From Bacteroides clarus YIT 12056 (lineage in GTDB: Bacteria > Bacteroidota > Bacteroidia > Bacteroidales > Bacteroidaceae), in contig NZ_FQWK01000001.1 of assembly GCF_900129655.1 (NCBI RefSeq), positions 310,001 to 374,000 of the forward strand: a stretch of 64,000 nt of DNA, read 5' to 3'. The position numbers and the translations under genes were made by a program. The notes below the pieces were generated by a model. That model searched no databases. It was not told the origin of the DNA and saw nothing but the letters and a program-made list of their open reading frames with translations. Each line of letters starts with the position of its first letter. The stretch's first letter is position 1. Positions 49,449-58,842 of the stretch are shown piece by piece.

Positions 49449-51350
49449 ATGAGAAATGTGTTCTTTGCAGCACTGCTTTATGTGCTGTCTTTATCCGGAC
49501 AGGTACGTGCCGAAAATATCGTTTTTTCAGACAGTGATTTACGTAATGAAGCGGAAAATTTGTTGGTGGAGTGGGTGGATACTCTGCTGACTTATCAATG
49601 CGCGGAGCTGAATCCGGCGCTTGACGGAGGTATTCTGTGCCCTGCGTGTGCCCGTATTCACGGACGGATAGGTGACGCCGTGCTGCCTTTGATGTATCTG
49701 GCGGATAAGACCGGCAATGATAAATATTTGATTGCGGCCAAGCGTTTAATGGCCTGGATGGAAAATGTGCATCGTCCGGACGGCTCATGGATGAATGACG
49801 TGCACGTATCGGACTGGAGCGGTACAACCGTCTTTGCCGCTATCGCTTTGTATGAGGCGTTGCACTATCATGGACATTTGCTGGATGACTCTACCCGGAA
49901 TCACTGGAAGCAACAATTATTGGAAGCCGGTGAATTCATGATGAAAAATCCTCAAATGTACAGCCGTCGTATGCAGGGAAAAATGAAACGTTTGAATAAT
50001 GTGAATTATTCAGCTTCGGTTACTTATGCCCTGCAAGCCCTTGGTGGAATGTTTAACCGTCCTGATTTTCAGGAAGAAGCCCGGATAGTAGCCTCGGACT
50101 TGAAAAACTTCTTCACGGAGAATGATTGTTTCTTATATGGTGAAGGACCTAAGATTTGGAGCCCTACAAAAAACGGTTGCCTTCCTGTCGATTTGGGCTA
50201 TAACATAGAAGAATCATTGCCTAATCTGGCCTATTATGCGCTTATGGCGGATAATCAGGAGTTGTTGGCTATCGTGGAACGTTCGATGAATACCCATCTG
50301 GAATTTATGCTACCCGACGGAGCGTGGGATAACAGCTGGGGTACGCGTAGCTTCAAGTGGACGTATTGGGGCGGACGTACGAGTGATGGTTTTATGGGGG
50401 GCTATTATGCATTGGCAGACCGCCATCCCGAATATCTGGAAGCTATCCGCCGTAACGTGCGATTGTTGAGAAAATCAACGGTTGACGGACTGCTTCATGC
50501 CGGTCGGGATTATCGCGCTTCGGGGATTCCGGCTTGTATTCATCACACCTTCGGACATGCGAAAGCTCTGACCGCGTTTCTGGAGTTGCCGCCTGTTAAA
50601 GCCACACCGAACAAAACGTTGCCGCGCGACGCGGAATATGGCGTGAAATTCTTCCGGGATATTCGTACATGGCTGGTTGCGGAAGGTCCGTGGAGAGCTA
50701 CATTTACGGGTTATGATGCTGAATATAAAGTAAAAGGAACTCATCCTATGGGAGGAGCCGTCTCATTGTTATGGCATGCGCAAGCAGGTCCTGTATTCGC
50801 TGCTACAATGAATCAGTATACATTGATAGAAGCGCCTAATATGCAGAGTAATAGCCGGAAGTATCTAATGAGCGGAACTCCTCGGGTCGAAATGGTGCAA
50901 TACGGAACAAATTACAGCAATCTCGATGACTTGGATACGGATATTACGTATACTAAAGAAAAAGATACGCATAATTTCCATGTTAATACGCATTTGGTAG
51001 ATATTGACCAGCAAACTCCTATCCAAGGTTCGATACCGGTGAGTATGGACTATATTTATTCTAAACAGGGGGTAACCATAAAGATGGACCATTGTCCTTA
51101 TTCCGCATATATGGTTTTGCCGGTAATCGCTTCACCTTCGGATGTTACCGAGGTTGGCTCTAAGAATATGCGTATCCGAAAAGAGAACGGGACCTTGGAA
51201 ATCTCCTGTGTAAATGGTCATTTGAAGGTGGCTCCGACTGATGCGGACGGGCGTATATTTAATCCTGTACCGGGTTTTTCTTTTATTCCCCTGCAAGTAT
51301 TCCCTGAAAGCCCAAGTAAAAAAATAATAGTTAAAATCATATATAATTAA
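49449..51350 (+). CDS. Predicted secreted carbohydrate-active enzyme with an (alpha/alpha) toroid
   Basis: Protein of 633 residues with a signal peptide (VFFAALLYVLSLSGQVRA). Residues about 25-380 are helix-rich with conserved aromatic and charged patches (GGILCPACARIHGRIGDAVLPLMYLA, RPDGSWMNDVHVSDWSGTTVFAAIALYEAL, PDGAWDNSWGTRSFKWTYWGG, IPACIHHTFGHAKAL), as in toroid-fold polysaccharide lyases and unsaturated-uronyl hydrolases. The rest (about 400-630) is beta-rich, like the lyase beta-sandwich domains. I cannot assign a CAZy family. Its place between a sulfatase and the HTCS/SusCD genes points to cleavage of an acidic, sulfated glycan. Confidence 0.7.
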   Translation: MRNVFFAALLYVLSLSGQVRAENIVFSDSDLRNEAENLLVEWVDTLLTYQCAELNPALDGGILCPACARIHGRIGDAVLPLMYLADKTGNDKYLIAAKRLMAWMENVHRPDGSWMNDVHVSDWSGTTVFAAIALYEALHYHGHLLDDSTRNHWKQQLLEAGEFMMKNPQMYSRRMQGKMKRLNNVNYSASVTYALQALGGMFNRPDFQEEARIVASDLKNFFTENDCFLYGEGPKIWSPTKNGCLPVDLGYNIEESLPNLAYYALMADNQELLAIVERSMNTHLEFMLPDGAWDNSWGTRSFKWTYWGGRTSDGFMGGYYALADRHPEYLEAIRRNVRLLRKSTVDGLLHAGRDYRASGIPACIHHTFGHAKALTAFLELPPVKATPNKTLPRDAEYGVKFFRDIRTWLVAEGPWRATFTGYDAEYKVKGTHPMGGAVSLLWHAQAGPVFAATMNQYTLIEAPNMQSNSRKYLMSGTPRVEMVQYGTNYSNLDDLDTDITYTKEKDTHNFHVNTHLVDIDQQTPIQGSIPVSMDYIYSKQGVTIKMDHCPYSAYMVLPVIASPSDVTEVGSKNMRIRKENGTLEISCVNGHLKVAPTDADGRIFNPVPGFSFIPLQVFPESPSKKIIVKIIYN

Positions 51351-51352
51351 TA

Positions 51353-51360
51353 TATTTTTG
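51353..51360 (+). promoter_or_regulatory. -7 box for the HTCS gene
   Basis: TATTTTTG lies 31 bases before the ATG at 51391 and just after the upstream stop. The HTCS may also be read through from the upstream gene. Confidence 0.35.
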
Positions 51361-51390
51361 TTTCTTTGCCTTGTATTAATAATATAATAT

Positions 51391-54300
51391 ATGAAGATAT
51401 TTCGACTTTTACTAATGCTATGTGGAATGTTATTTACCGGTATCGGGTTTGCCGATGAAATCGATGGAATGCGTTTCACGCATATAGGTTTGGAAGATGG
51501 ACTGTCGCATAGTACAATATTTGGAATTAATCAGGATAAAGAAGGTAATTTATGGTTTGCCACCTATGACGGCCTTAATAAATACGACGGTTATAATTTT
51601 ACGGTCTATCGTCATCAATACAAGAATCCCAAGAGTATAGCGAATGATATTACCCGTTGCGTTGTTATCGATGACGATAATCGTATCTGGATAGGAACAC
51701 GGGACGGCTTGTCGCTTTATAACCGTCGTCAGAATGAGTTCTCTAATTTCTATTATAAGAAAAGGGGACAAAATGTGGCTGTCATGAATATTGTGCCTTT
51801 ACAGAAGGACTGGCTGATGATTGGAACAGCGGAGGGTATCTTGCTTTTTGATGTGAAAGGCGGACATTTCATGAGTGATACTCTGTCTACCGCTTTGCAT
51901 CTGCTGAAACCTTCTGCATTAGTCAGGCAGGGGGACTGTGTTTATATCGGTACAGAGAGTGGGGTATATACCTATTTTTTACGAGATGGATCGTTGAAAA
52001 AGTTAGTAGAGCTACCAATTAAGGCACGGATACATGGAATTTTATGCCAGATGTTTAATAGAATATGGATAGCGACCGAAGGAAGCGGTCTATATATGTA
52101 TGATTTAAAGGCTAAAAAGTTAAAGAACTATTGTTACGAAGATAAAACATCTGGTTTGAGTTCCAATTATGTACGCTCACTTGCTTTAGATCAAGAAAAT
52201 CGTTTATGGGTAGGGACTTATAGCGGATTGAATATATATAAAGAAGGACAAGACTGTTTCTCTTTAATAGAAAGCTCGATGTCTCAAATTGGAACTTTGT
52301 CTCAAAATTCCGTACGTTGTATATTCAGAGATTCACAAGGTGGTATGTGGCTGGGGACATATTGGGGCGGGTTGAACTATTATCATCCTTTATGTAATCG
52401 TTTTCAACAGATAAAACATATTCCCTTTTTTAATTCGCTTAGTGATAATGTTGTTAGTTGCATTGTGGAAGATAAAAGAAATAATTTATGGATTGGTACT
52501 AGTGATGGTGGTTTGAATTTTTATGATAATGCGACCGGATCTTATAGGAATTATTTATTTAATTCGGATACATCTGCAGGTGTTCCTTTTAAAGATATTA
52601 AAACTGTATATGTAGATGAATTGGCTGACAAAGTATATGTAGGTGCACATGCTGGTGGAATGATGGTGTTGCATCGTAGAACTGGAAAGAAAGAGTTTTA
52701 TAATCAGCAAAATAGCGATTTACCAAGTAATAATATTTACTCCATTATATCAGATGAGAGTGACGGGCTTTGGATAGTTTCATTAGAGTGTTTTTTTTAT
52801 TTTGATATTACTCGGAAAAAATCAATTATTATAAATAAAGATATAAAGGGAAATCCTATTCAAAAATATAACCGTTTATTGTTTCGAGATTCTAAAAGAC
52901 GTATTTGGGTTGGTGGTGAAATGGGGCTTTCTGTATATAATCAATTGGATACATCTTTGTTGACTAATACTGATTTTCATATAACTTCAGTATTGCAACA
53001 GTCTTTTGTGAATTGTATCTATGAATCTTCATCCGGTTATATATGGGTTGGTACTCGCAATGGACTTTTTGTCTTACGAGAAGGAAATAAAGAGCCGCTG
53101 CAATATACAACAGATAACGGTTTGCCGAGTAATGTTATTTATGGGATTTTGGAGGATAGTTATGGACGCTTGTGGATAAGTACTAATCAAGGTCTGAGCT
53201 GTTTTAATCCGGATAGTCGAAAATTGCGTAACTTTACGATAGTTGATGGTTTGCAAAGCAACCAGTTTAATGCTGGAGCCTATTGTCGCGTCAGTAACGG
53301 ACATATGTTATTTGGTGGAATAAATGGAATAACCTCATTCCGTCCAGAGACGTTAATAGACAATCCGTATACCCCTAAGCCTGTTATTAATAAGCTCTTT
53401 GTATTCAATAAGGAGGTTCTGCCAAATGATGAAACAGGAATCCTTAAAGAGAATATAGAAAGTGTAGATTCTATAACACTGAGATCTTTTCAAAACTCTT
53501 TTTCTATTTCATTTGTCGTTTCTAATTATATAGCAGGTAAACATAATACTTTTGCTTATAAATTAGAGGGGTATGACAAAGAGTGGTATAGACAAAGTGA
53601 TATCAGCCCGGTATCATACTCTAATCTGCCTGCAGGAGATTACATATTTCTGTTAAAAGCCGCAAATAATGATGGCAAGTGGAGTAAAGAGATGGCGGCC
53701 CTTCACATTAAGGTACTTCCGGTTTGGTATTGTACTTGGTGGGCTCTTTCTGTTTTTGTTTTGTCTTTTGTTTTATTGATATTAGCTGTCTTTCGTTTTT
53801 TTTGGTTACGTAAAAGTATGCAAACAGAAATTCGTATGGAGAGATTAGATAAAGAAAGACGTGAGGAAATCAGTCAAATGAAAATTCGTTTTTATATTAA
53901 TATCTCGCACGAACTTCGAACTCCGTTAACCTTAATTGTAGCCCCTTTACAAGAGCTTCTTAGCGGTGTTGCCGGACATTGGGAACGTGAAAAGCTGTTA
54001 TATATTCAACGGAATACGAAAAGGTTACTACATTTAGTAAATCAATTAATGGATTATCGGCGGGCTGAATTGGGCATTTTTGAGTTAAAGCCCATATATG
54101 CCAATGCATACAAAAGGGTGTTAAGTAACTTTTTGAACTATGAGAGTTTGGCAAAACGGAAAGATATAGATTATAATTTCTATTCAGAATTACAAGATGA
54201 TGAAGTATTGTTTGACGGTACTTATTTAGATTTAATTATTAACAACTTATTATCTAATGCTTTTAAATATACAGAAGAAGGTGAAAGTATTTCTGTTAAA

Positions 54301-55434
54301 TTGTATAGAGAGAATAAGTATATTGTTTTGCAGGTTATAGATACAGGGGTAGGTATACCTGATGATAAACAGCAGAAGATATTTGAACGTTTTTATCAAA
54401 TGGAGAATGGACATGAGGGAAGTGGTATTGGCCTATCTTTGGTTCAACGTTTGGTTGAATTGCATCATGGACAAATTACATTAGTAAGTGAAGTTGGAAA
54501 AGGGTCTACTTTTTCGATTTATATTCCTCAAGATAAATCGGCATATAGTACTGAAGAGTTATTGGGAGGTAGTAGAGAACCGGAAGAACAACGTGTTTAT
54601 TCAACGAATGCGCATGATGTGTATGTGGATGATACGGAAATCGTAGAACTGGATTCTAGTGAGAGAGAAGAAAGTGGTAAACATGGAACGATTCTTATTG
54701 TAGAAGATAATGAGGAATTACGTCAATATTTGTCCAATGGTTTATCTGTCCAATTTAATTTAATAGAAGCGGAGAACGGACAGAAAGCATTAGAGCTGTT
54801 GAAAGACAATGATGTGGATCTAATTCTTTCGGATGTTATGATGCCTATAATGGATGGAGTCAAACTTTGTAAATTAATAAAGCAGAATTTGAGAACCTGT
54901 CATATTCCTGTGTACTTGTTATCTGCAAAAGTAGATATTAAATATCAATTAAAGGGATTGCAAGTAGGAGCAGACGATTATATTCCTAAGCCGTTTTCAA
55001 TGGAGGTTCTGGTAGCTAAGATTTTAAATATGTTGCGTACTCGTTATCGTATTTTTGAACGCTATTCCAAAACGCTGGAGATAGAGCCGGAAAAGATTAC
55101 GAATAATGTAATGGATGAAGAGGTCTTGAAAAAGGCTATTGCTATCGTTGAGAAAAATATGAGTAATGTAGAATTCTCTACGGAACAATTTGCCAGCGAG
55201 ATGAATATGAGTCGGTCTAATCTTCATTTAAAATTGAAAGCAATAACTGGTAAATCTGCTATTGATTTTATTCATAGAATACGGTTTAATCGTGCTTGTC
55301 AATTACTTAAAGAAGGGAAGTATACGGTCTCTGAAATTAGTTTTATGGTGGGATATAATACACCTTCTTATTTTGCTGCCCGTTTTAAAAAGTATATTGG
55401 ATGTCTTCCAACTGAATATGGCAAAAATAATTGA
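51391..55434 (+). CDS. Hybrid two-component system regulator (HTCS)
   Basis: Single-chain sensor, kinase and transcription factor of 1347 residues that senses a glycan fragment in the periplasm and activates the locus. Order: signal peptide (1-21); two seven-bladed propellers (about 25-690; repeats like GNLWFATYDGLNKYD and NRIWIGTRDGLSLY); a Y_Y_Y domain (about 700-780); membrane helix (ALSVFVLSFVLLILAVFRFFW); His kinase with His 840 in NISHELRTPL; ATPase (NNLLSNAFKYT, DTGVGIP, GSGIGLSL); receiver with Asp 1148 in LILSDVMMPIMDG; and an AraC-type helix-turn-helix at the end. Base composition changes from near host-like to AT-rich inside the sensor part, near residue 190. Confidence 0.95.
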   Translation: MKIFRLLLMLCGMLFTGIGFADEIDGMRFTHIGLEDGLSHSTIFGINQDKEGNLWFATYDGLNKYDGYNFTVYRHQYKNPKSIANDITRCVVIDDDNRIWIGTRDGLSLYNRRQNEFSNFYYKKRGQNVAVMNIVPLQKDWLMIGTAEGILLFDVKGGHFMSDTLSTALHLLKPSALVRQGDCVYIGTESGVYTYFLRDGSLKKLVELPIKARIHGILCQMFNRIWIATEGSGLYMYDLKAKKLKNYCYEDKTSGLSSNYVRSLALDQENRLWVGTYSGLNIYKEGQDCFSLIESSMSQIGTLSQNSVRCIFRDSQGGMWLGTYWGGLNYYHPLCNRFQQIKHIPFFNSLSDNVVSCIVEDKRNNLWIGTSDGGLNFYDNATGSYRNYLFNSDTSAGVPFKDIKTVYVDELADKVYVGAHAGGMMVLHRRTGKKEFYNQQNSDLPSNNIYSIISDESDGLWIVSLECFFYFDITRKKSIIINKDIKGNPIQKYNRLLFRDSKRRIWVGGEMGLSVYNQLDTSLLTNTDFHITSVLQQSFVNCIYESSSGYIWVGTRNGLFVLREGNKEPLQYTTDNGLPSNVIYGILEDSYGRLWISTNQGLSCFNPDSRKLRNFTIVDGLQSNQFNAGAYCRVSNGHMLFGGINGITSFRPETLIDNPYTPKPVINKLFVFNKEVLPNDETGILKENIESVDSITLRSFQNSFSISFVVSNYIAGKHNTFAYKLEGYDKEWYRQSDISPVSYSNLPAGDYIFLLKAANNDGKWSKEMAALHIKVLPVWYCTWWALSVFVLSFVLLILAVFRFFWLRKSMQTEIRMERLDKERREEISQMKIRFYINISHELRTPLTLIVAPLQELLSGVAGHWEREKLLYIQRNTKRLLHLVNQLMDYRRAELGIFELKPIYANAYKRVLSNFLNYESLAKRKDIDYNFYSELQDDEVLFDGTYLDLIINNLLSNAFKYTEEGESISVKLYRENKYIVLQVIDTGVGIPDDKQQKIFERFYQMENGHEGSGIGLSLVQRLVELHHGQITLVSEVGKGSTFSIYIPQDKSAYSTEELLGGSREPEEQRVYSTNAHDVYVDDTEIVELDSSEREESGKHGTILIVEDNEELRQYLSNGLSVQFNLIEAENGQKALELLKDNDVDLILSDVMMPIMDGVKLCKLIKQNLRTCHIPVYLLSAKVDIKYQLKGLQVGADDYIPKPFSMEVLVAKILNMLRTRYRIFERYSKTLEIEPEKITNNVMDEEVLKKAIAIVEKNMSNVEFSTEQFASEMNMSRSNLHLKLKAITGKSAIDFIHRIRFNRACQLLKEGKYTVSEISFMVGYNTPSYFAARFKKYIGCLPTEYGKNN

Positions 55435-55573
55435 CTTTGTTAATCACTGTGCAGAGCGTGTATAAAGTGTGTTTTGCACAAAAATATTACTTAATAGACA
55501 ATATTGATATTTGATTTGTAAAAAAGTGTAGAAATACAAAACATTATTTTTAATCTTTTTTAGAATCATGTCG

Positions 55574-55581
55574 TATGTTTG
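55574..55581 (+). promoter_or_regulatory. -7 box for the SusC/SusD operon
   Basis: TATGTTTG lies 46 bases before the SusC ATG, with no -33 TTTG, as expected for an activator-dependent promoter. Upstream, TGTGCA (55448-55453) and TGCACA (55475-55480) form a six-base inverted repeat that may end the HTCS transcript or bind a regulator. Confidence 0.45.
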
Positions 55582-55627
55582 CTTTTGAAGAATTTATTCT
55601 GATTGTTAAACCTTAGATTATTTGATT

Positions 55628-58600
55628 ATGCACAAAATTAAAGGAGTGATTGTGGGTATCCTCGCTTTTGTCACTATGGCTACGTATGCACAAAGTATAG
55701 TAGTTACTGGTAAAGTTGTTGACAGTGAGGGATATGAAGTTATTGGTGGTAGTGTCACTTTGAAAGGGGCTGCCGGTGTAGGAACTGTTACTAATGTAGA
55801 TGGTAACTATTCTTTGAAAGTTAATAACGCATCAAAAGATGTTTTGGTGTTTTCTTATGTAGGTATGACATCCAAAGAGGTAAAGGTTAATGGGCAGAGC
55901 GTTATTAATGTTACTTTGGAAGCAGATGCTGTTATGTTGGATGAAGTGGTAACGATTGGTTATGCTACCGTTAAGAAAAAAGATTTAACAGGCTCTGTGT
56001 CTTCTGTGAGCTCTAAAGAACTGGCAGCTGTTCCCATTTCAGATGTAACTCAAGCTTTGAGTGGTAAAGTGGCTGGTGTGCAAGTAATTCGCTCTCAGGG
56101 TTCACCGGATGCGGATGTCTCAATAAAAGTGCGCGGAGGTACTTCTATTACCCAGAGTAATGAACCTCTGTATATAATTGATGGATTTCCTAGTGAAGAC
56201 GGTTTAAAAGGAATTGAGTCTAGTGATATTGAGTCTATCGATATTTTAAAAGATGCTTCTTCTACTGCTATTTATGGTGCCCGGGGTGCTAATGGAGTAA
56301 TTTTAGTTACTACAAAGGGTGGTAAAGCTGATAAGTTTAATATCAGTTATGACATGTATGTTGGATTCAAGAAAGTAAATAAGAAATATGATTTACTTGC
56401 TGTAGATGATTTTGTAAAGTTGGAGTATGAACGTGCTATCGATCAACCTGATATTATGCGTGATTATACAATTCCTACTTATGGTACTTGGGATGAATTT
56501 AATGGATTATATGGTAACCGAAAAGGAATAGATTGGCAAAAAGAAGTTTTTGAGAACCATTCCGCAACTACTCAGCAGCATAAATTCACGATTAGTGGTG
56601 GAAGTAAAACATCACAATATATGGTTACATATACTCGCAATGATGATAAAGGTATATGGTATGGTAGTGGTTTAAAAAGAGATAATTTCCGATTGAAACT
56701 TCATCAGGAGCCCGTTTCATGGCTTAATTTTTCAACAAATGTTAGCTATATTGATGAGAAAACTACTGGATTAGGTAGTCTTCAGGAAGGTGGTTCATAT
56801 AGTCGTATGCAGCATGTAATTCAATACAGGCCGACTATTGGTAAGAGTGGAAATGATGCACAATTATTAATTGATGATGATGACCCTGTATTAATGCTGG
56901 AAGGTGCCAGTCAGATGCAAAGTCCGATTGCTTCTATCGAAAGTGAACAGATCGAGAAGCGTAATCGTATTCTTTCCATTAATGGGGATGTACAAATAAA
57001 AATAACGAAAGATTTGTCATATCGTGGTACTGTGGGAGTTCGTAAACGTACAATTAATGAGGATGTATTCTATTCAGAAAGGTCAAAACAAGCAAAAAAT
57101 GCTGGAGCTCCTTATGGTTGGAAAGAGTTAGAAGAACAACAAAGTTTCATGTATAACAATGTACTTACCTATGATAAGTCATTTACTCCAGAGCATCATT
57201 TGACATTGGTTGGCGGACAAGAGTTTATAGAGTATAAAACTGATTACCTGAGGTCGGGTGCTCGCCAATTTGAGAAAGTTAATTTTGGTTTGGCTGATAT
57301 GTCTTTAGGAGCAAGTCCTGACAAAGTTGTTACACGTCTTGAAAGCGATAAAATGTTATCTTATTTTATGCGTGCCAATTATAATTTCAAAGAAAAGTAT
57401 CTTTTTGCAGCTTCACTACGTGCAGATGCTTCCAGTAAGTTTGGATCAAATCATAAGTGGGGAGTATTTCCTGCTGCCTCATTTGCATGGAGAGCATCGG
57501 AAGAAGAGTTTATCAAACAGTTGGGTGTCTTTTCTAATTTGAAGCTTAGATTAAGCTATGGTACTGCTGGTAATAATAAAATTGATAATTATTTGAGCCT
57601 ATCAAAGATGGGGTCGGTATGGATTCCTTATAATGGTACAAGTACCGCATCAGGTTTTGTGAGTAAACAATTGTATAATCCTGATTTACAATGGGAAACA
57701 AATGTTACAGCCAATTTAGGTATTGATATGGGATTCTTGAATCAACGTGTTCAATTGAGTGTGGATTTATATAATATTGAAACGAAGAATCTGTTATTGG
57801 ATGCACCTGTACCATTACTTTCTGGATATAAGTCGATGATGATTAATGCAGGAAAAACAAATAATAAAGGTATTGAGGTTGCTATTACCACTCATAATAT
57901 ACAAACAAAAGACTTTACATGGAGTACTAATTTAAACTTGTCACATAACAAGAATAAAGTAAAAGCATTGTATAATACGGACTATATGGAATTAATGTCT
58001 AATTGGGCTCAGACATCTGAATTCAATAAGGGTGACTATATGATTCGAGTAGGGCAACCATTAGGGCAGATGTATGGTTATCGTTTGAAGGGTATTTACA
58101 CAGTAGATGATTTTACATATGATGCAGCCCAACAAAAGTATATTGTAAAAGAAGGAATACCTTATGATAAGAATTTTTATCCAAAACCAGGATATTGGAA
58201 GTTTGAAGATGTGGATGGTAATAAGGAAATAACGGAAGATGATAGGACTGTTATAGGTAATGCAAATCCGAAAATTTATGGTGGTTTAACCAATACTTTT
58301 ACATGGAAAGGTTTCGATTTGAGTGTGTTTTTGAATTTCTCCATTGGAAATAAAATCTATGGAGCAAATAAAATGTACTATACTAAGTTTAATAACCGTT
58401 GGAGAAATACATTGAAAGATGAGGCGATGAGTCGTTTCACTGTGATCAATGATAAAGGTGAATATATTTTGAATGACCCCACACAGCTTGCTGCTGTCAA
58501 TAAAGGACATAATTACGTATCAGTTGAAGGTAGTTCTAGTCTTTATTTCCATTCCGGATATGTCGAAGATGGATCGTTCCTTAAGATTAACAATATATCT

Positions 58601-58816
58601 TTGGGATATACCCTTCCAAAAGAGCTAGTCAGAAAAATAAAGCTTTCTAATATACGTTTTTATGCAACAGGATATAATCTTTATACATGGACTAAATATT
58701 CTGGATATGATCCTGAAGTCAATACATGTGCTAATAATGGACTAACTCCTGGTATTGATTGGGGTGCTTATCCTTCTGCTATTTCAGTTGTATTTGGAGC
58801 AAATATTACTTTCTAA
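55628..58816 (+). CDS. SusC/RagA-type TonB-dependent outer-membrane transporter
   Basis: Outer-membrane importer of glycan fragments, 1062 residues. A signal peptide (GVIVGILAFVTMATYAQ) is followed by a carboxypeptidase-regulatory-like domain (about 22-100: VTGKVVDSEGYEVIGGSVTLKG), a TonB box region (LDEVVTIGYATVKKKDLTGSV), the plug (about 115-230: IKVRGGTSITQSNEPLYIIDG, GARGANGVILVTTKGG) and a 22-strand barrel ending FGANITF. ATG 55628 begins the signal peptide. It lies 26 bases before the SusD gene, with which it makes a hinged-lid complex. Codon use is AT-rich relative to most of the window. Confidence 0.96.
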   Translation: MHKIKGVIVGILAFVTMATYAQSIVVTGKVVDSEGYEVIGGSVTLKGAAGVGTVTNVDGNYSLKVNNASKDVLVFSYVGMTSKEVKVNGQSVINVTLEADAVMLDEVVTIGYATVKKKDLTGSVSSVSSKELAAVPISDVTQALSGKVAGVQVIRSQGSPDADVSIKVRGGTSITQSNEPLYIIDGFPSEDGLKGIESSDIESIDILKDASSTAIYGARGANGVILVTTKGGKADKFNISYDMYVGFKKVNKKYDLLAVDDFVKLEYERAIDQPDIMRDYTIPTYGTWDEFNGLYGNRKGIDWQKEVFENHSATTQQHKFTISGGSKTSQYMVTYTRNDDKGIWYGSGLKRDNFRLKLHQEPVSWLNFSTNVSYIDEKTTGLGSLQEGGSYSRMQHVIQYRPTIGKSGNDAQLLIDDDDPVLMLEGASQMQSPIASIESEQIEKRNRILSINGDVQIKITKDLSYRGTVGVRKRTINEDVFYSERSKQAKNAGAPYGWKELEEQQSFMYNNVLTYDKSFTPEHHLTLVGGQEFIEYKTDYLRSGARQFEKVNFGLADMSLGASPDKVVTRLESDKMLSYFMRANYNFKEKYLFAASLRADASSKFGSNHKWGVFPAASFAWRASEEEFIKQLGVFSNLKLRLSYGTAGNNKIDNYLSLSKMGSVWIPYNGTSTASGFVSKQLYNPDLQWETNVTANLGIDMGFLNQRVQLSVDLYNIETKNLLLDAPVPLLSGYKSMMINAGKTNNKGIEVAITTHNIQTKDFTWSTNLNLSHNKNKVKALYNTDYMELMSNWAQTSEFNKGDYMIRVGQPLGQMYGYRLKGIYTVDDFTYDAAQQKYIVKEGIPYDKNFYPKPGYWKFEDVDGNKEITEDDRTVIGNANPKIYGGLTNTFTWKGFDLSVFLNFSIGNKIYGANKMYYTKFNNRWRNTLKDEAMSRFTVINDKGEYILNDPTQLAAVNKGHNYVSVEGSSSLYFHSGYVEDGSFLKINNISLGYTLPKELVRKIKLSNIRFYATGYNLYTWTKYSGYDPEVNTCANNGLTPGIDWGAYPSAISVVFGANITF

Positions 58817-58842
58817 ATTTAAAATTATATACTTATAAAATT

